The notes under the pieces: generated by a model | The model's database searches: none | What the model was told of the DNA's origin: nothing | The model's input: the letters and a program-made list of their open reading frames with translations, nothing else | Position numbers and translations under genes: made by a program | Assembly: GCA_036365455.1 (NCBI GenBank) | Contig: JAWQUS010000022.1 | Location: forward strand, 6,882,001 to 6,946,000 | Reading direction: 5' to 3' | From: Macrosoma leucophasiata | Taxonomy: Eukaryota; Arthropoda; Insecta; Lepidoptera; Hedylidae | Length of the DNA: 64,000 nucleotides | In this document: piece after piece, positions 13,001 to 19,000 of the stretch | How the letters are laid out: every line of letters begins with the position of its first letter | How positions within the stretch are numbered: position 1 is the stretch's first letter

Positions 13001-16000
13001 TCAACATGAGATGTTACATGGGCCAAAAAAACGTAACCGGCGAATCGTGGGTGTTGGCATGTATGCTTGAATGCATGCATTTACCTCTGCCTACCCCTTC
13101 GGGGATTACAGGCGTGAAGTTACGTTTTATATTTCACAGCTTTCCAATAACTGAAACAAACAAACTTCAATGAGTGTGTAATCAGTTACCTTCACTATCA
13201 GCCAGCAACGGTTTAGAGCTCTCTTCACCGTCGTCCCCCATCTCGCGGAAACGATGGATCAGTCTGTCCTCGTCGGAATTACGTCTGTAATTATATAATT
13301 AGGTATATTATTTATTTATTGGCAAACACAATACAGTAGAATCTCTTTATTCGCGCTTTCTTCATTCGCGTTTTCACTATTCGCGGATTGAAAAAATGTG
13401 ACTCAAGTCCTATATTCGCGGCTTAAGATTTCTTAAACGTAACCGGCGAGTCGTGGGTGTTTGATAAGAAACATTTATTTGAAACACAGCGAGACACATA
13501 ATACAGACATAAAACGTAACAGGTAACAGAGAAAAGACAACACATTTTCTAAAAATTAATACATACCTATACACGTAATATGTGTCTCACGGCTGCCAAA
13601 AAGGTGTCCTGTTCAGCAAATGTCAGGTACCTTCATATAAAAGGTACCTGACGCTGGTTTTCAACAGGACCCTTAGTGAGTGAACCACGGATGTCAAATT
13701 TAATTTAATTTTAGTTTGCATGTATGATTGAATGCATGCATTTACCTCTACCTAGCCCTTCGGGGATTACAGGCGTGAAGTTTTTTTTTTTTAAGATCTT
13801 TATTCGCGGACTGAATCTATATATGTCCCTAAATAAAAAGCATTCGGTACCCGTTGTCAACGCTTCAAGAGATAAAGTAAATAGACCTTATTACAACTAC
13901 GCCTTGATTGTGTATTCAAAAGCTAACGGCGTTGTTTGTTTCGTTCGACGGTTCCTTTGAGGTAAAGTCGCCTTCGCCGTGGTCTGTGTTTTAAGTGGGT
14001 ATGTAAACTGAAAATTTAGATAAAACAAATTTGTTAGTCAAAACATAAAGTATATTATTGAATGCTGCCGCAATTGGAGCATTGCCTAAACCTGAAGATA
14101 ATAAGTAACTTATCAAAATGTATGGTCAAAAACTTAAATTACTCAGATTTTTTATGTTGGCATTTTTTCATTTCGGCGCCCAGGAACGTATCCCCTATAA
14201 TTCTATATAAATTACCATTCCTTATTCACGGCATATTTACGGAACGTATACCCCGCGAATAAAGAGCTTCTACTGTAATCAGAATATTTAACAGATATAC
14301 AATGCGAATGTGGATGGTTGCAGAGGCCCAGGAAGACCAAGACTGACCTAACATGAACAAATAGGTCAAGTTCTGTCTGATGGTGCGCTCAAAAGTCTTA
14401 GGAATCGGCGTGCATGTATGAAGAGAATGATGAAGGTAGACGAGGCACGAGTGGTTTGTCAGGACCGGGATATCTGGCGCTCTACACTCTCTGCCTACCC
14501 CGTTAGGGACCTGGCGTGAAGATACATACATACAATAATTACATCATTTTAATAATATGCGCGTTAACATATGCATATTATATATTGGTTTAAGACTGTG
14601 AGTGCATGTCTGTTAAAAGTTAGAGTGAGTGTTCAAAGGCCTGCGTGCGTGTGTTTGCGTAAGTGCGAGCGTGTTTGTATGCTTGCGTATGTATGCGTGT
14701 TTGTCTGCGCAAGCGATTATGATTGCATACACGCATGGGTTGTTTGCGTTTTACATGATTGCGCATGTATATGTTTGCGCATGTATATGTTTGCGCATGT
14801 ATATGTTTGCGCATGTATATGTTTGCGCATGTATATGTTTGCGCATGTATATGTTTGCGCATGTACATGTTTGCGCATGTATATGTTTGCGCGTGTATAT
14901 GTTTGCGCATGTATATGTTTGCGCATGTATATGTTTGCGCATGTATATGTTTGCGCATGTATATGTTTGCGTGTGTATATGTTTGCGCATGTATATGTTT
15001 GCGCATGTATTGTTTGCGCATGTATATGTTTGCGCATGTATATGTTTGCGCGTGTATATGTTTGCGTGTGTATATGTTTGCGTGTGTATATGTTTGCGTG
15101 TGTATATGTTTGCGTGTGTATATGTTTGCGTGTGTATATGAGTATGATTGTTTGTGAGATGCCAAAATTAGCTTTGACCCAGCAGCACGGTGTCGCCGGT
15201 GCTCTACCACCGGTAGCGCGTGAGTGACAGGGCTGACTCAGTATCTCCATCGTTAAAGACCTCACAAACTCTCCGTATAGATAATTCTGATATTGCTCCA
15301 GTTCAGGCATTTTTACCCGACTTATTTATGACCTTGTGTGTATATATGAATTCGTACGTGTGCACTTTCGTGAATGAATTAATGGGTGTAGTGATATGTA
15401 ACCGTGCGTGCAAATATGCGTGCGTTCGTGCGTGCATGTTGGCGTGCGTACGTGTGTGCGTGACATGCGCGCGTAGGTAAGCACATGCGCACAAGCGTAC
15501 GTGAGTGAGAGGGGCATAATGTCACAATCAAACCATTGAGGTTTACCTCTGACTCAACGGCGTGGTATCGTCCCTCGGCGACAGCTCCCTGTCGCCAGAA
15601 GCGCGCGTGTGCGAGGACTGACTGAGTATCTGCATCGCTAAGGACCTCAAGAACTCGCCGGGCCGCTGACTGTTTTCGTTTTGACTCTGGAATATTAACA
15701 TGACATTTATTTACACTCATAGAGCAACTCGGCCCACCGGCCGCGGCGGACCGGAGGGGATAAGCCATTACGTGTGTTACCGATGCAAAACACTCTGTCA
15801 TTTTTGCAGGGGGAAATACGTGTGATACACACTCACTCAACTCACACCTTGACTATAATAAAATACATAAACAATTTCACGCACACATCTAAATATCTGG
15901 GCGACAGACAAAGGACCATTTGGTCTTGCACTTTGACAGAGGGGAAAGCGTGCAAGTGGCTACTCCCCTCCGGTCCTACACTCGCGGCCGGTGGTCCGTG

Positions 16001-19000
16001 TTGCTCTATGTTTACACTAGATCGACAAAGTTGAGAAAAAATACAAAACATTTTTTAATGTAATAAAAATGGCAAATGACATGCAGCTCCCATGGACGCT
16101 AAGTGATGACTGCAGACACCTACACAAAAACTGGACTTTAAAATGCAGACGCACGACCCTGAGACCTAAGTTGCCATGTCTTGATAGTTATTACAGGGCC
16201 ACATACTACCATCTATATCAGTGATTCCCAAAGTGGTCTATATCGACCACTGAGGGTCTATGACTACCTGAAAGGGGACTGCGTCAGCGAAAAAACAAAA
16301 TTGGGGGTCCATGAAATGAAAATGGGGGTCCACGATAATGGATCTCAACACATACACTGATAATACCGATTTACATCATACCAGTGATTCCCAAAGTGGT
16401 CCATGGGTGACTCGACGGGGGTCTACGTAGGCATGAATAAAAATTGCAAATATGGGAATGTGATATAAATGTAGCAAAGACGGGGGTCCACAGAAACCAG
16501 AAAATATTGTAAAGGGTCTACAAGAAAAAATAGTTTGGGCACCTCTGATCTAAATGGACTACGATAACGCTGAACACTACCATTTGGCGGCAGATAGATT
16601 AGGTGATGCGGTGGTACCCACGTTCCCGAGCTCTTAAACTGAAACTCTAACACTAGTAAAAATTGCGAGTCAAAGTCACGCACCGAGAGATTAAACGTTA
16701 GGAATTCTATACTTTAGGCAACTCATCTGAAAATTTCATTAGTGCGATTCAGCTCAATCATACGCCATCTGCCGTACAAGACAAGTACCTGTGTTTCCTC
16801 AGTATTTCACTAGATGGCGCCTTATGCGGCGAACGCTACCAAGCTTACCTGTATAAAATACCTCGCCAATAACCGTCGGTTCAGAGCGCGCTGCTGCCTC
16901 GCCTGGGGACCCTGCCCCGGCTGACTTAACTCCTGGCAAAGCGCCGTTTTGCCGCTGCCGGCGTCGCCTGAAATATGAACAGGGTTAAATAGTGACTAAA
17001 GGTGCAATTCCGTGGGTCGCGATCGATCGCGGCCGCGCGCGATATATGCAGTATGAAAATGTATGGAACCGCTTCCGTGGCTCGCGATAGACGCGCGCGG
17101 CCAATGACTGTCACGAGCCGCGCGCGGCCGTGTTAGTTTAGGATCCCACTGCAGAATCATTTCGTTCATCCAGATATGCTGTAAACGTTTTTTTTTTTAC
17201 GCATATTTATAATCTAGAGAATCCTACTACTATTATAAAGGCGAAAGTTTGTAAGTATGGATGTATGGAAGTTTGTTACTCTTTCACGTAAAAACTACTG
17301 AATGGATTTGAATGAAACTTTACCACAATATAGCTTATACATCAGAATAACACATAGGCTATAGCTTATACATCAGAATAACACATAGGCTACAATTTTT
17401 GAGGTTTTTAATGTGAGGTCGTAGAAAAAACACATTTTTTGCGCTTACATTGCAAACGCTGACTGAATCCTACAAGATAGATCAAAACAATTTACTACAG
17501 TATTGTACAACTTAAAAAGGTCTACAAAAAGTCCGTGATGGTATATGTTTATCTCTTAGGAATAACCCACAATAACCATTTTTTATCCTTTACTTTGTCC
17601 TACTATATCCTACTACTATTATAAAGGCGAAAGTTTGTAAGTATGGATGTATGGATGTTTGTTACTCTTTCACGTAAAAACTACTGAATGGATTTGAATG
17701 AAACTTTACCACAATATAGCTTATACATCAGAATAACACATAGGCTATAGCTTATACATCAGAATAACACATAGGCTACAATTTTTGAGGTTTTTAATGT
17801 GAGGTCGTAGAAAAAACACATTTTTTGCGCTTACATTGCAAACGCTGACTGAATCCTACAAGATAGATCAAAACAATTTACTACAGTATTGTACAACTTA
17901 AAAAGGTCTACAAAAAAGTCCGTGATGGTATATGTTTATCTCTTAGGAATAACCCACAATAACCATTTTTTATCCTTTACTTTGTACGAGAAATAATGGC
18001 TTATTTACGAAGCGATTTTAAGCAATACAGTATTAATCCTTATCCAATTAAGTATCTTAAATACATTGTGCATTTATTAAGATCAATATGGCTTTTTACA
18101 GCATGTAAATTAAATAAATATTTTCGAAGATATCACAGATTTAAAATGCAGAGTCATAGCAATTTCGGCGATAAATACAGTTTCGGTGATAAATAGCGGC
18201 GCCAGGCGAACGGGGCGTGGGGGGAGAGGGGTAGGTGCGGTGGGGAAGAAGTGGCTCATCGCTGAGTGCGCGACCCGAACGCGGGCAGACGCGTGAGGGC
18301 AGACGTCGTTGACGGTTGTGTCCGTTTTGCGAATTTTCAAGGCACTAGCGATTTCATAAAAACGTATGGTCGCCTACTTTAAGTAATATAGGCCTTATTA
18401 CTAGACTAGACGGGACGAACCTGAAGTCCACGCGAACGAAGTCGCGGGCAAAAGCTAGTAAATAAATATTTGAGAAGGTTGCCAATCAAAAAATGATTGC
18501 AAGTATTTTTTTTGTTATTGTTTTTTAGGGAAAGATTTTCATTTTTGTTTTTTTTTTTCAAAAAAACAGTATCCGCCTCACTGCAATATGTATGAAGACT
18601 GTAAAATCAGCCGCGATCGATGGCGATCCACGGAATTACAACTTACATTACGGAGCACGGGGACTCACCTAGTATAAGCGCCCCGCAGGTCTTGCTCGCC
18701 GGCCGCTGTTCTAAACAATGGGCAATCTTCTGAAATGCCCACTCTCTACAAAAGAACCGTCGTTTGTCTGTCGATATAGCTGCCTCTGATACTCTATGGG
18801 TTGACGATGACTTCCGTACTGGTCTATTTTCATGACGAGCTGCTATTGGACTTAGTGGAGTTCCTAGAAAAAAAAACTTTTTTTTTATGTTATGAAAGTG
18901 ACAAACAAGCATGCAGTACACATTGATGTTAAGTGATGACTGCTGCCTATAAACACCCACACAAAGACCAAGGTCAAAATGCAGATACGTTGCCACTCCT

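Noticed and set aside
14751..15141. CRISPR array
   Set aside because: Regular repeats but no distinct spacers and no cas genes; the genome is eukaryotic.
14571..15310. Five ORFs of 79-218 codons on both strands
   Set aside because: They are readings of a 16-base minisatellite, whose unit has no stop in most frames; residues repeat as VYVCACICLRM or HIHAQTYTCANIY.
16849..16862. Earlier donor GCGAG/GTATTT for exon 4
   Set aside because: TACAG/GTAAGC 13 bases on is a stronger donor and keeps the phase needed by exon 5.
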